From the NCBI RefSeq assembly GCF_030209745.1, contig NZ_JARVRJ010000001.1, forward strand, positions 372,001 through 436,000: a DNA stretch of 64,000 bases, in the 5' to 3' direction. Origin of the DNA: Arthrobacter sp. fls2-241-R2A-200 (GTDB lineage Bacteria; Actinomycetota; Actinomycetes; Actinomycetales; Micrococcaceae). The notes under the pieces are model-generated. The model made no database searches. It was not told the origin of the DNA and was given only the letters and a program-made list of their open reading frames with translations. Positions 51,793 to 62,694 of the stretch are shown here, piece by piece; the first letter of the stretch is position 1; every line of letters starts with the position of its first letter. The position numbers and the translations under genes are program-made.

Positions 51793-51921
51793 CAAGTGTC
51801 TCCGGCTCTGTAGCTGATGGTCGCTGGCGCAATTCGTTGCAGGACAGCAGCCACTTTAAGTAGCTTCCGTACAAAGAACAGGCCTCGATGGCCAGTCTAG
51901 TAACGCATTTGCCGCGAACCG

Positions 51922-51938
51922 CTGTAGAAACCCTACAA
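51922..51938 (-). promoter_or_regulatory. Palindrome upstream of the carboxylase beta gene, shared with alpha gene
   Basis: On the minus strand TTGTAGGGTTTCTACAG, matching the alpha-gene site TTGTAGGGTTGCTACAA at 15 of 17 positions and palindromic in its TGTAG/CTACA arms. It lies 130-146 nt upstream of the beta start and 70-86 nt upstream of the divergent SDR gene. A possible -10 (TAGACT, ~51900) sits nearer the beta gene. Confidence 0.6.
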
Positions 51939-51962
51939 TTTTCCGGGCCTCAGCCAAAGAAA

Positions 51963-51992
51963 CAACTATGTTACCCGCGAGTAACATAGTTG
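51963..51992. promoter_or_regulatory. Perfect 12-bp-arm palindrome upstream of the SDR gene
   Basis: CAACTATGTTAC (51963-51974), spacer CCGCGA, GTAACATAGTTG (51981-51992): perfect inverted repeat ending 15 nt before the SDR start codon. Its size and position are those of a TetR-type operator overlapping a promoter or leader. No regulator gene adjoins it, so the regulator is encoded elsewhere. Confidence 0.7.
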
Positions 51993-52007
51993 AGTTAGAG
52001 TGTCACC

Positions 52008-52910
52008 ATGACTTCCAGCAATGACTCTTCCGCCACGGCCGGAATGAACCCGGCGAGCACCAAGAGCCCTTACGTGGCAACGGGTTCGCTCAAGGGCAGG
52101 ACCATCCTCATGTCCGGCGGGAGCCGGGGGATCGGCCTGGCCATCGCCATGCGTGCCGCCCGCGACGGCGCGAACATCGTGCTCATGGCAAAGACCGGTC
52201 AACCGCATCCCAAGCTGGAGGGAACCGTCTTCAGCGCAGCCGAACAACTCGCAGCTGCAGGCGGCCAAGCGTTGCCGTTGGTCGGGGATGTGCGCAACGA
52301 CGAGGACGTCGCGGCCGCCGTTGCCGCTGCCGTCGAGCGTTTCGGAGGCATCGACGTCGTAATTAATAACGCCTCTGCGATCGACCTGTCCCGAACCGAT
52401 GCTGTGGACATGAAGCGCTATGACCTCATGCAGGACATCAACGTGCGCGGCACATTCCTGCTGTCCAAGCTCGCCTTGCCGGCCTTGCGTGAAGCGGGCG
52501 CGCGCTCGGGCCGCGCCCACATCCTTACGTTGTCCCCGCCTTTGAACCTTGACCCCAAGTGGGCGGGTATGCACCTTGCGTACACGATGGCCAAGTACGG
52601 GATGAGCCTGACCACGCTGGGGCTCGCCGAGGAACTGAAGGACGACGCCGTATCGGTCAACTCCCTGTGGCCATGCACCCTCATCGATACGGCCGCGATC
52701 CGCAACATGCCGGGAGGAGCGCAGATCGTCCAGGCCGCGCGCGGGCCGGAGATCATGGCAGACGCCGCCCACGCCATCCTGACCGGCGGCGCAGCAACGG
52801 GGAACTTCTATACAGATGAACAGGTGCTGCGGGCCGCGGGTGTCACGGACTTCGCTCCGTACAGCCTTGGAGTCCCGGAAGACCGACTGGTGCCGGACAT
52901 CTTCCTTTAG
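52008..52910 (+). CDS. Short-chain dehydrogenase/reductase (HSDL2-like)
   Basis: A 300-residue SDR. ILMSGGSRGIGLAIAMRAARDGANIVL is the NAD(P) loop, IDVVINNASA the NNAG-type motif, LSPP the catalytic serine strand and YTMAKYGMS the YxxxK catalytic pair. The N-terminal ~25 residues are a polar extension. The pattern 'GTVFSAAEQLAAAGGQALPLVGDVR' resembles HSDL2-type dehydrogenases linked to fatty-acid metabolism, so a link to the neighbouring acyl-CoA carboxylase is conceivable. The start ATG is 16 nt past a strong palindromic operator, which suggests tight regulation; no good Shine-Dalgarno is seen, so a leaderless or very short-leader mRNA is possible. Confidence 0.88.
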   Translation: MTSSNDSSATAGMNPASTKSPYVATGSLKGRTILMSGGSRGIGLAIAMRAARDGANIVLMAKTGQPHPKLEGTVFSAAEQLAAAGGQALPLVGDVRNDEDVAAAVAAAVERFGGIDVVINNASAIDLSRTDAVDMKRYDLMQDINVRGTFLLSKLALPALREAGARSGRAHILTLSPPLNLDPKWAGMHLAYTMAKYGMSLTTLGLAEELKDDAVSVNSLWPCTLIDTAAIRNMPGGAQIVQAARGPEIMADAAHAILTGGAATGNFYTDEQVLRAAGVTDFAPYSLGVPEDRLVPDIFL

Positions 52911-52995
52911 TAAAACCGAACACCGGCGGTCCCCAACCGGCTAATTAGTGGAGTTCTATGGGCGGCGCAAGGCTGCGACTGGCTAAGATTCAGTT

Positions 52996-53919
52996 ATGGA
53001 TGCCGAACAGCCGGGGCTCAGCGGACCCGTCCCCCCATTGGCCGGGCAGGAACGCCCCAAACTGGACAGCGAATCACTGCTCGACCCGGACTTTCTTTCG
53101 GCAACAGGCATCGCACAATTGAGCGTCGTGGAGTCCACGGGCTCCACCAACCAGGACCTGGTGGGGGCCGTGGCCTCAGACCCTGCGCGGTGGCCGGACC
53201 TTTCCGTCCTGACGGCCGAACACCAAACGGCCGCGCGCGGACGCCTTGATCGACACTGGGAATCGCCGGAGCGTTCGGCGGTTTCGGTGTCCATGGTGTT
53301 GCGCCCGGTAACCTCCGACGGCGCGCCGGTGCGGACGCAAAGCTACTCGTGGCTTTCCCTCTTGGCCGCAGTTGCCCTCCGCGAGGCCCTGCAGGACACG
53401 GCCGGAGTGGCGGCAGATATTAAGTGGCCCAACGATGTCCTTGTCAACGGCCGCAAGATCGCGGGCATCCTCGCACAGATGACACCCTTGGGCGACGGCA
53501 CCGTTCCTGCCGTGATCCTGGGCATGGGCCTCAACGTGACCCTGACCGAGGAAGAGTTGCCCGTACCCACTGCAACCTCGCTCGTCCTGGAAGGGGCCAC
53601 GACCACGGACCGAACAGCGTTGCTGAAAAGCTACCTCTCCCGTTTCGCCAGGCTCTACCGGAGCTTCTGCAATTCCGAAGGAGACCCGGCAGCCGGCTTG
53701 GCAGGTGGCTCGTCATTACACAAGCGAGTGGAGACGGCCATGGTCACTTTGGGCAGGGAAGTCCGTGCACACCTGCCTGGCGATAACGAGCTGGTGGGGC
53801 ACGCGTCCCGGCTGGACGAGGACGGCTCCTTGCTCGTTGTTGACCACGGCGGCAGGGAGCACACAGTGACGGCCGGGGACGTGGTGCACTTGCGCGCCAC
53901 AGAAAGCGGTTATGCGTAA
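52996..53919 (+). CDS. birA: Biotin-[acetyl-CoA-carboxylase] ligase, class I
   Basis: Attaches biotin to the carrier lysine of biotin enzymes, here most likely the alpha subunit encoded in this window. A 307-residue protein: VVESTGSTNQDL, TAEHQTAARGRLDRHWESP (biotin-binding loop), IKWPNDVLVNGRKIAGILAQ (catalytic KWPND with the lysine), and the small C-terminal SH3-like domain (DEDGSLLVVDHGGREHTVTAGDVVHL). There is no N-terminal helix-turn-helix, so it is a class I ligase without repressor function. Start: ATG at 52996. Its end overlaps the PH-domain gene by 8 nt, heading a signalling cluster. Confidence 0.93.
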   Translation: MDAEQPGLSGPVPPLAGQERPKLDSESLLDPDFLSATGIAQLSVVESTGSTNQDLVGAVASDPARWPDLSVLTAEHQTAARGRLDRHWESPERSAVSVSMVLRPVTSDGAPVRTQSYSWLSLLAAVALREALQDTAGVAADIKWPNDVLVNGRKIAGILAQMTPLGDGTVPAVILGMGLNVTLTEEELPVPTATSLVLEGATTTDRTALLKSYLSRFARLYRSFCNSEGDPAAGLAGGSSLHKRVETAMVTLGREVRAHLPGDNELVGHASRLDEDGSLLVVDHGGREHTVTAGDVVHLRATESGYA

Positions 53920-54505
53920 AGAATTGCTTCCGGGGGAGCAGGTCATCACCATCACCCGGCCGCAAGCGCGTTCGTTGTTGTTCCCGCTGCTTGCGTTCAT
54001 CGTGGTTCCTGCGTTGGCGGCCTACGCTTCAGCGTGGGTTGCACGTGGAAACCCGCAGCGCCTGGCATCATTCGTCACCAGCGCATGGACGCCGTGGCTG
54101 ATGGGTGCTTGCGTAGCGCTGGCGGTGTGGTTCTTACTGGGGTACAGCCTCAAACGGGTGCTGCGCTGGCGCTCCATCAGGTACATCCTGACCAGCCGAC
54201 GAATACTTGCCAAATACGGAATGTTTCGGCGGGACGATTGGCAGGTTTCGCTGATGGCCGTCCGCGACGTGGGGCTGCACCAGAGCCTCCTTCAACGGTC
54301 ATTGCGGTCCGGGAATATATCCTTGGATACCGGGCACTCCGGAACGGCCGTGCTGGCCGACGTTCCTGAGGCCCTGAAGTTCCGTGGTTTCATCCTGGAT
54401 GCAATGGATGAGCTCCCGCGGAGCGAGGGTTTTGAGCGTGGAATAGTGCCGGAATTTGATGTGGTGCCGTGGGAGTCGAGAGAAGGTGGAAGAGATGAGC
54501 GTTGA
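53912..54505 (+). CDS. Bacterial PH-domain membrane protein
   Basis: A 197-residue protein with two hydrophobic helices near residues 25-45 and 65-85, followed by a bacterial PH-like domain (YSLKRVLRWRSIRYILTSRRILAKYGMFRRDDWQVSLMAVRDVGLHQS). This is the DUF304-type membrane-anchored PH group. The function of this family is unknown; it may sense or anchor membrane stress components. It overlaps birA by 8 nt and the cyclase gene by 11 nt, so the genes are translationally coupled. Confidence 0.8.
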   Translation: MRKELLPGEQVITITRPQARSLLFPLLAFIVVPALAAYASAWVARGNPQRLASFVTSAWTPWLMGACVALAVWFLLGYSLKRVLRWRSIRYILTSRRILAKYGMFRRDDWQVSLMAVRDVGLHQSLLQRSLRSGNISLDTGHSGTAVLADVPEALKFRGFILDAMDELPRSEGFERGIVPEFDVVPWESREGGRDER

Positions 54506-55670
54506 GGATCAGCAGTCCAGCGAGGACCTGGAGCAAGAGTTCGACGCCGAAACCGAACCTTCCGTGGATGAGGACACCGACGCTGAGTCCGCACCGGTTA
54601 CGGTCCCAGGGCCACCCACCAGTGTGATGTCCGGGGAGCGCGTGGCTATCAAAGCGCTCGAGGCGAAGCTCCTTGGTGGGGAACGCAAGCTCCGCCGTCG
54701 TGAAGTTGCCGCAGGTGCGGGCGTGTCCATCCTGTCCGCGCGGAAGGTGTGGCGCGCCCTCGGTTTCCCGAACTTCGGGGACGAAGACGTTGCCTTTACT
54801 GAGCGTGACCAGGCTGCGTTGACGAGGATCCTCGATTTGGTCCGTGCCGGGCTCCTCACTGAGGAAGCCGCGATTTCGGTAACCCGTTCCATCGGCCAGA
54901 TGACGGACCGCATGGTGGTTTGGCAGGTTGAAGCCCTCGTGGAGGACATGGTGTCCGAACAAGGCATCCCGGACGCCGTGGCCCGGAAGCAACTGGTGGC
55001 CCAACTGCCTGCGCTGGTGGATTCCTTGGAAGAAATCCTCGTCTACTCATACCGCCGCCAGCTCAATGCCGGAATCCAGCGGCTGGCCGTTCGCGCCGAA
55101 GCCGGGCTGCAGGCAAGCGAAGAGGGACGCGAGGGAGACGAAGACGATTCCCCGCTGCCCTTGGCCCGGGCAGTGGGCTTCGCTGACCTGGTCTCCTACA
55201 CCAGCCTTTCGCGCCGCATGAACGAGAAAACGTTGGCCCAGTTGGTGCAGCGCTTCGAAAACAAGTGCGCTGAAATCATCTCGGTCGGTGGTGGCCGCTT
55301 GGTAAAAACCGTGGGCGATGAAGTGCTCTACATCGCAGAGACGCCAGCTGCTGGGGCCGAAATTTCGTTGGCGTTGGCGCAGGCCTTCACCGAAGACGAA
55401 ATCCTTCCGCAGTGCCGGGTGTCCATGGTGTGGGGACGCATCCTGTCCCGGCTGGGCGATATCTACGGTCCAACAGTCAATTTGGCCGCCCGCCTCACCA
55501 CGCTTGCGCAGCCGGGCACGGTCCTCGTCGACGCGATGACCGCGGCGGCGCTGGGGCAGGATGATAGGTTCGTGCTGGTTCCGCAAAAGTCGGAAAATGT
55601 CCGTGGCTTCGGGGAGATCCATCCGGTGATGCTGGCCCGCGGACGCGGCAAGGGCCTGGTACTCGATTAA
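54495..55670 (+). CDS. Class III adenylate/guanylate cyclase domain protein
   Basis: A 391-residue cytosolic protein. Residues ~1-45 are acidic and disordered; ~46-205 are a helical N-terminal domain like that of the mycobacterial Rv1264/Rv2212 cyclases (GERVAIKALEAKLLGGERKL, VSILSARKVWRALGFPNF), which sense pH or other cues. The catalytic domain follows at ~225-385, and the catalytic set is complete: metal-binding D231 and D275, purine-specifying K271 and D322, transition-state N329 and R333. It is therefore a functional cyclase, most likely adenylyl. Start: ATG at 54495 with GGTGGAAGAG upstream, overlapping the PH-domain gene by 11 nt. A PP2C phosphatase follows, suggesting a signalling unit. 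Confidence 0.88.
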   Translation: MSVEDQQSSEDLEQEFDAETEPSVDEDTDAESAPVTVPGPPTSVMSGERVAIKALEAKLLGGERKLRRREVAAGAGVSILSARKVWRALGFPNFGDEDVAFTERDQAALTRILDLVRAGLLTEEAAISVTRSIGQMTDRMVVWQVEALVEDMVSEQGIPDAVARKQLVAQLPALVDSLEEILVYSYRRQLNAGIQRLAVRAEAGLQASEEGREGDEDDSPLPLARAVGFADLVSYTSLSRRMNEKTLAQLVQRFENKCAEIISVGGGRLVKTVGDEVLYIAETPAAGAEISLALAQAFTEDEILPQCRVSMVWGRILSRLGDIYGPTVNLAARLTTLAQPGTVLVDAMTAAALGQDDRFVLVPQKSENVRGFGEIHPVMLARGRGKGLVLD

Positions 55671-55698
55671 GAAACCGACCCCTACAGCGAGGACGCGC

Positions 55699-56481
55699 AT
55701 GAATTCACAGCCGACCACCCCGGCAAGTTCGGCATCAGATCCGGCCGGAAGGCCGACGTCGTTCCTGCTGACTTACGGCTATGGAACCGATCGCGGCCTT
55801 CGGCGTGAACTGAACGAGGATTCCTATATCGTGGCCGACCCTGTTTTCGCCGTCGCCGATGGTATGGGGGGCCACGAAGCAGGGGAAATCGCCAGCGCGG
55901 TCTGCGTCAAAACCCTAGGCAGTGCGCCCGAAGTGGCGCCCGGTGTGCGGACGGCCTCTCCCGCTGAACTGCAGTCATGCCTGCTGAAAGCCCACCAGGC
56001 CATCCGGGAAGCAACCGGAGCCAAAGCCGGAACGACGCTCTCCGGTGTGGTTGTCGTGGAGCATCTGGGCCTGCCCTATTGGCTCGTGATGAACATCGGG
56101 GACTCCCGGACCTACCGCATCAGCCAAGGTCGCTTCGCCCAAGTGAGCGTGGACCACTCAGAAGTTCAGGAACTGGTGGATTCCGGCCATATCACCGCGG
56201 AGCAGGCTGCCGTCCACCCCCGCCGCCACGTGGTGACGCGGGCGCTGGGCACCGGAGATGAAACAGAGGCCGATTTCTGGTTGCTGCCCATCGAACCGGG
56301 GGACCGCGTCTTAGTGTGCTCGGACGGCCTCAACGGCGAGCTCGAGGATGAGGACATTTTCGGCATCCTGAGCACCGTCGCCGATCCTCAGGAAACAGTG
56401 GACACGCTGATTCAGGCAGCGCTCAAAAGCGGCGGACGGGATAACGTCACGGCGCTTGTGATAGACGCCAAAGCGGTCTGA
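55699..56481 (+). CDS. PP2C-family Ser/Thr protein phosphatase
   Basis: A 260-residue phosphatase of the PstP/SpoIIE-related PP2C type. The metal-binding motifs are present in order: RRELNEDSYIV (D41), VADGMGGHEAGE (D54), MNIGDSRTYRI, CSDGLNGELED and GGRDNVTAL. It probably removes phosphates from Ser/Thr kinase targets; no kinase gene lies within the window. The N-terminal ~25 residues are disordered. The gene is 28 nt after the cyclase gene and is likely co-transcribed. Start: ATG at 55699 (weak ribosome site). Confidence 0.9.
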   Translation: MNSQPTTPASSASDPAGRPTSFLLTYGYGTDRGLRRELNEDSYIVADPVFAVADGMGGHEAGEIASAVCVKTLGSAPEVAPGVRTASPAELQSCLLKAHQAIREATGAKAGTTLSGVVVVEHLGLPYWLVMNIGDSRTYRISQGRFAQVSVDHSEVQELVDSGHITAEQAAVHPRRHVVTRALGTGDETEADFWLLPIEPGDRVLVCSDGLNGELEDEDIFGILSTVADPQETVDTLIQAALKSGGRDNVTALVIDAKAV

Positions 56482-56592
56482 GCCTGGCGGCAGCGGATTT
56501 GCGTGGGCATGGAAGGATGTAGGAGGATTTCCGGAAACGCCCTAACTCCCTGATTACTCGAGGCACCCCAACCCCTCGTAGAGGTTTACACC

Positions 56593-57210
56593 ATGAGACA
56601 CTCTGTTGTCCCTGCTCTCCTGTTGACCGCTGGGCTGCTTGTTGGCCCTGCCGTCGCTGCCCAGGCGGCTCCGTGCACCGACAAGTCCAAAGTTGCGTGC
56701 GGCCAGGTGGAAGTCCCCACCCCACCGGCTGCCACCGCCCAGCCGGCGCCAGCCCCTGCACCCAGCAAAAAACCTGCTCCAGATCCTGTCCCGACCCAGA
56801 TCCACGAGCCTGTAGCAGTTCCCGCGGTTCCGGCACCGCCTGTTCGGGTTCCGCAGCCGGCCGCCGTGGTGCAGGCTCCCGCCCCCGCAGCACCTGCCGT
56901 CAACGATCCGGTTCCGGCGTCGTCCGAACCAGTGCCCGGGCAGGACGCATCCAGCGCGGCAGCAACGCCCTTGGCCACTCCCTCGCCGAGCCCCAGCTCA
57001 GCGAGCCCGAGTTCAAGCCCGTCCACCTCATCCAACTGGGATACGCCGGTGCAGCAGGGCCAAAAGACAGCGGCCGCAATTCTCGTGGGAAACCCCGGGC
57101 CAGGCCCCAATGTCCTCGGCCTCGTAGGCATCTTGGGTGGCGTGCTCTTGGTGGGCCTGGGCGGATTGGCTTTCGCGCTGTGGAGCAAGAACCGGCTGTC
57201 CTCGCACTAG
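56593..57210 (+). CDS. Exported Pro/Ala/Ser-rich protein with C-terminal membrane anchor
   Basis: A 205-residue protein with a signal peptide (RHSVVPALLLTAGLLVGPAVAAQAAP, cleavage near AQA-AP) and a Pro/Ala/Val-rich, low-complexity central region (~35-155). A C-terminal hydrophobic helix (NVLGLVGILGGVLLVGLGGLAFALW) is followed by a short basic tail. A cell-wall-spanning, membrane-anchored stalk is likely. There is no LPXTG motif, so sortase attachment is not supported. Two cysteines near the mature N-terminus (PCTDKSKVACG) may form a disulfide. Start: ATG at 56593 with GAGG upstream. No family recognised. It lies between the PP2C and ligA genes. Confidence 0.7.
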   Translation: MRHSVVPALLLTAGLLVGPAVAAQAAPCTDKSKVACGQVEVPTPPAATAQPAPAPAPSKKPAPDPVPTQIHEPVAVPAVPAPPVRVPQPAAVVQAPAPAAPAVNDPVPASSEPVPGQDASSAAATPLATPSPSPSSASPSSSPSTSSNWDTPVQQGQKTAAAILVGNPGPGPNVLGLVGILGGVLLVGLGGLAFALWSKNRLSSH

Positions 57211-60383
<3,173 letters not shown>

Positions 60384-60393
60384 CGTCCCCTGA

Positions 60394-60441
60394 CGCCGTG
60401 AACCATCTCCGCCGTGCACCATCGTCGCCGTCAACCATCTC
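60394..60441. repeat. Three tandem 16-bp units after the IMPase gene
   Basis: CGCCGTGAACCATCTC (60394), CGCCGTGCACCATCGT (60410) and CGCCGTCAACCATCTC (60426), followed by a partial fourth unit, in the 3' region before the terminator. Each contains a short direct repeat; function unknown. Confidence 0.8.
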
Positions 60442-60450
60442 CGGCGTGGA

Positions 60451-60478
60451 GCTGGCCCGGGCGATGACCCGGGCCAGC
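60451..60478. terminator. Bidirectional terminator hairpin
   Basis: A perfect 11-bp stem GCTGGCCCGGG (60451-60461) pairing with 60468-60478, loop CGATGA, between the convergent IMPase and LLM monooxygenase genes. There is no strong T-run. Confidence 0.8.
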
Positions 60479-60489
60479 TGCCTGCCTCG

Positions 60490-61857
60490 CTAGAACGCAG
60501 ACCCGATGGAGGTAAGTTCCTTGGCTTCCGCTCCCGCGTAGCGGTTTCCGGGGCGATCGAGTCCGTAGTGTCCCCGCAGCGTTGTGGCCGTGTACTCGGT
60601 CCGGAACAGGCCGCGCTGCTGCAGGATGGGCACAACGTGGTCCACAAAGACCTCCAAACCGGAGGGCAGCACGGGAGGCATGATGTTGAAGCCATCCGCG
60701 GCTCCGGCAAAGAACCATTCCTGGATGGCGTCGGCCACCTGATCGGGGGTTCCCGAGAACGTTCGGTGTCCACGCCCGCCGCCGAGCCTGCCGATCAGCT
60801 GCCGAACGGTGAGTTGTTCGCGCCGGGCCAGTTCCACAATGAGCGTGTACCGGCTCTTGGCTCCTTCAATCTCGTCCTCCGACGGGAGGTCCGCCGGTAG
60901 CTGGCGGTCCAACGGGAGATCGTCAGGGGACAGCCGAAGGGTTTTGGCCAGCTGCTCCCGTGCGTACTCCGGCTTGATGAGCTCGTCCAGTTCGCGCTCA
61001 AGCTTGATCGCTTCGACCTCGGTGGAGCCGATGACGGGCACAATGCCCGGCAGGATTTTGATGCTTTCGGGGTCACGTCCGGCCGCTGCCGTCCGTGCCT
61101 TCACATCCGAGTAGAAGGCCTGCGCGCCATCCAAGGTTTGGTGGGCCGTGAAGACTGCCTCGGCGTACTGCGCCGCCAGGTTCTTCCCGTTCTCGGAGGA
61201 CCCGGCCTGCACGATCAGTGGGTGGCCTTGGGGTGAGCGTGGAACATTCAAGGGACCACGGACCCGGAAGTGCTCTCCCTCGTGATCTATCACGCGGATC
61301 TTCGTGTCGTCAGCCCACACTCCTTCGGCTTTATCGGCCAGGACGGCGTCATCGTCCCAGCTGTCCCAAAGCTTCTGGGCGACTTCGATGAATTCGGCTG
61401 CGCGTTCGTAGCGGACGGCGTGGGCCGGTTGGTCATCCACGCCGAAGTTGCGGGCAGCATCCGGTCCTGCCGTTGTCACAACGTTCCATCCCGCACGTCC
61501 ACCGCTGACCCAGTCCACCGAGGCGAAACGACGGGCCAGGTTGAAGGGATCGTTATAGGTAGTGGAAGCCGTGGCAATCAACCCGATCCGCTGTGTGGCG
61601 GCCGCAAGAGCCGTTAGCAACACAGTGGGCTCCAATTTACCTGCAGGGCGGCGGCCCACTTCACCAAACAGGACGGGGGAGTCCGCAAAGAAGATGGAGT
61701 CCAGCTTGCCGCGCTCGGCCGTCCGGGCCAGGTGCTGGTAGTGCTCCACTTTGGTAATCGCAAGGGGATCGCTCTCGGGCAGGCGCCATGAGGCTTCATG
61801 GTGGCCCGTGCTCATGAGGAATGCATTGAGGTGCAGCTGGCGGTCTGGCGGGGTCAT
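60490..61857 (-). CDS. LLM-class flavin monooxygenase (NtaA/SnaA/DszA-like)
   Basis: A 455-residue FMN-dependent luciferase-like monooxygenase of the NtaA/DszA subgroup. HLNAFLMSTGHHEASWRLPESD and YQHLARTAERGKLDSIFFADSP start the barrel, and RRFASVDWVSGGRAGWNVVTTAGPDAARNFG and HPLIVQAGSSENGKNLAAQYAEAVFTAHQ are subgroup hallmarks. These enzymes oxygenate nitrilotriacetate, alkanesulfonates, dibenzothiophene sulfone or similar with FMNH2 from a separate reductase. The substrate is unknown, but sulfur scavenging is common. Start: ATG at 61857 with GAGGAG upstream. A possible 29-residue leader ORF precedes it. Confidence 0.9.
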   Translation of the reverse strand: MTPPDRQLHLNAFLMSTGHHEASWRLPESDPLAITKVEHYQHLARTAERGKLDSIFFADSPVLFGEVGRRPAGKLEPTVLLTALAAATQRIGLIATASTTYNDPFNLARRFASVDWVSGGRAGWNVVTTAGPDAARNFGVDDQPAHAVRYERAAEFIEVAQKLWDSWDDDAVLADKAEGVWADDTKIRVIDHEGEHFRVRGPLNVPRSPQGHPLIVQAGSSENGKNLAAQYAEAVFTAHQTLDGAQAFYSDVKARTAAAGRDPESIKILPGIVPVIGSTEVEAIKLERELDELIKPEYAREQLAKTLRLSPDDLPLDRQLPADLPSEDEIEGAKSRYTLIVELARREQLTVRQLIGRLGGGRGHRTFSGTPDQVADAIQEWFFAGAADGFNIMPPVLPSGLEVFVDHVVPILQQRGLFRTEYTATTLRGHYGLDRPGNRYAGAEAKELTSIGSAF

Positions 61858-61881
61858 GGGTTCTCCTCAGTTGGGGGTCTG

Positions 61882-61971
61882 TCAGTCAGGATGTCGCAAC
61901 TCAAGCACGCTCCTTGCCGCCCCCGCCAGCGGCCCGACATGTGCCCGCAACAGCGCGAAACGGGGGTTCAT
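61882..61971 (-). CDS. Possible 29-residue leader peptide upstream of the LLM monooxygenase gene
   Basis: A short open frame (MNPRFALLRAHVGPLAGAARSV...) ends 24 nt before the monooxygenase ATG. Its pattern 'LLRAHV..LAGAA' resembles the R-x-H-V-(D)-L leader peptides found upstream of sulfur-scavenging genes in Actinobacteria. It lacks the terminal cysteine of many of those, has no obvious ribosome site and could be chance. Confidence 0.3.
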   Translation of the reverse strand: MNPRFALLRAHVGPLAGAARSVLELRHPD

Positions 61972-62152
61972 GACGCGCAACGGAACTCAATTCAACGCCA
62001 CGCAACGCAACGCTGAAGCACCCGCACGGTTGCCTCCCCGAACAGCGGTACAGGGCCGTCCGACGTCGTGGGTTCGATCCGTGACTGATAGTTCCATCAC
62101 GGAAAGGCCGGTTTGCGGCCTTGCGCGCTTGCCGGGCGACTACCATTGGTAG
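61972..62152. other. Divergent intergenic region, no gene seen
   Basis: The 5' gap between the leader/LLM gene and the GNAT gene. It contains a short A/C-rich direct repeat (ACGCAACGCAACGC) and a weak 7-bp hairpin (AAGGCCG-GTTTG-CGGCCTT, about 62102-62120). It also has a GGTTCGATCC string that does not fold into a tRNA. Promoters for both neighbours must lie here but could not be fixed. Confidence 0.5.
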
Positions 62153-62665
62153 GTGCTTTCCCCGATTACCGTCCGTCCCGCCCTGCCGGAAGACTACGAC
62201 GCCGTTGCCCGGATTACGCAGGACTCCTACGTCACGGCGGGCTACTACGGCGACGCTGACCACCCGTACCTGCAGAAGCTCCAGGACGTGGCGGGGCGCG
62301 CGGAACACGCTGAGATCCTGGTCGCTGAGCGTGACGGCAGGGTCATCGGTTCCGTGACGGCAGCCCCGGCCGGGGGAGGGTTCTCGGATATCGGGCTCGA
62401 TGACGAGCTGGAACTACGCACCCTTGTGGTGGACCCGGCGGTCCAACGGTCCGGTGCGGGCCGCGCCTTGGTGCAGGCCGTCGTGGACCAAGCCAAAGCG
62501 ATGGACGGCATCAGGGCGGTCTCGCTTACGACTGGCGCAACGTGGGAAAGCGCGAATGCCCTATATGCGCGCACGGGTTTCGACCGTGCTCCGCACCGCG
62601 ACTGGTTTGTCCCGGGGACGGACATAAAGCTGTTCGTTTACCGACTGGAGCTCACGCAGCCGTAA
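62153..62665 (+). CDS. GNAT family N-acetyltransferase
   Basis: A 170-residue acetyltransferase. ITVRPALPEDYDAVARI is the N-terminal strand, ELRTLVVDPAVQRSGAGRALVQAVVDQAKAM the acetyl-CoA loop (R/Q-x-x-G-x-G/A), and WESANALYARTGFDRAPHRDWFVPG the C-terminal motif. It acetylates a small amine or protein N-terminus; substrate unknown. Start: GTG at 62153. Monocistronic, divergent from the LLM gene and convergent with the response-regulator gene. Confidence 0.88.
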   Translation: MLSPITVRPALPEDYDAVARITQDSYVTAGYYGDADHPYLQKLQDVAGRAEHAEILVAERDGRVIGSVTAAPAGGGFSDIGLDDELELRTLVVDPAVQRSGAGRALVQAVVDQAKAMDGIRAVSLTTGATWESANALYARTGFDRAPHRDWFVPGTDIKLFVYRLELTQP

Positions 62666-62694
62666 TGGCTAAGCCTCCAGGTCAGCCAGGCACA

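Noticed and set aside
62060..62090. GGTTCGATCC string resembling a tRNA T-arm
   Set aside because: The flanking bases do not form the T stem, and no acceptor, D or anticodon arms could be placed around it.
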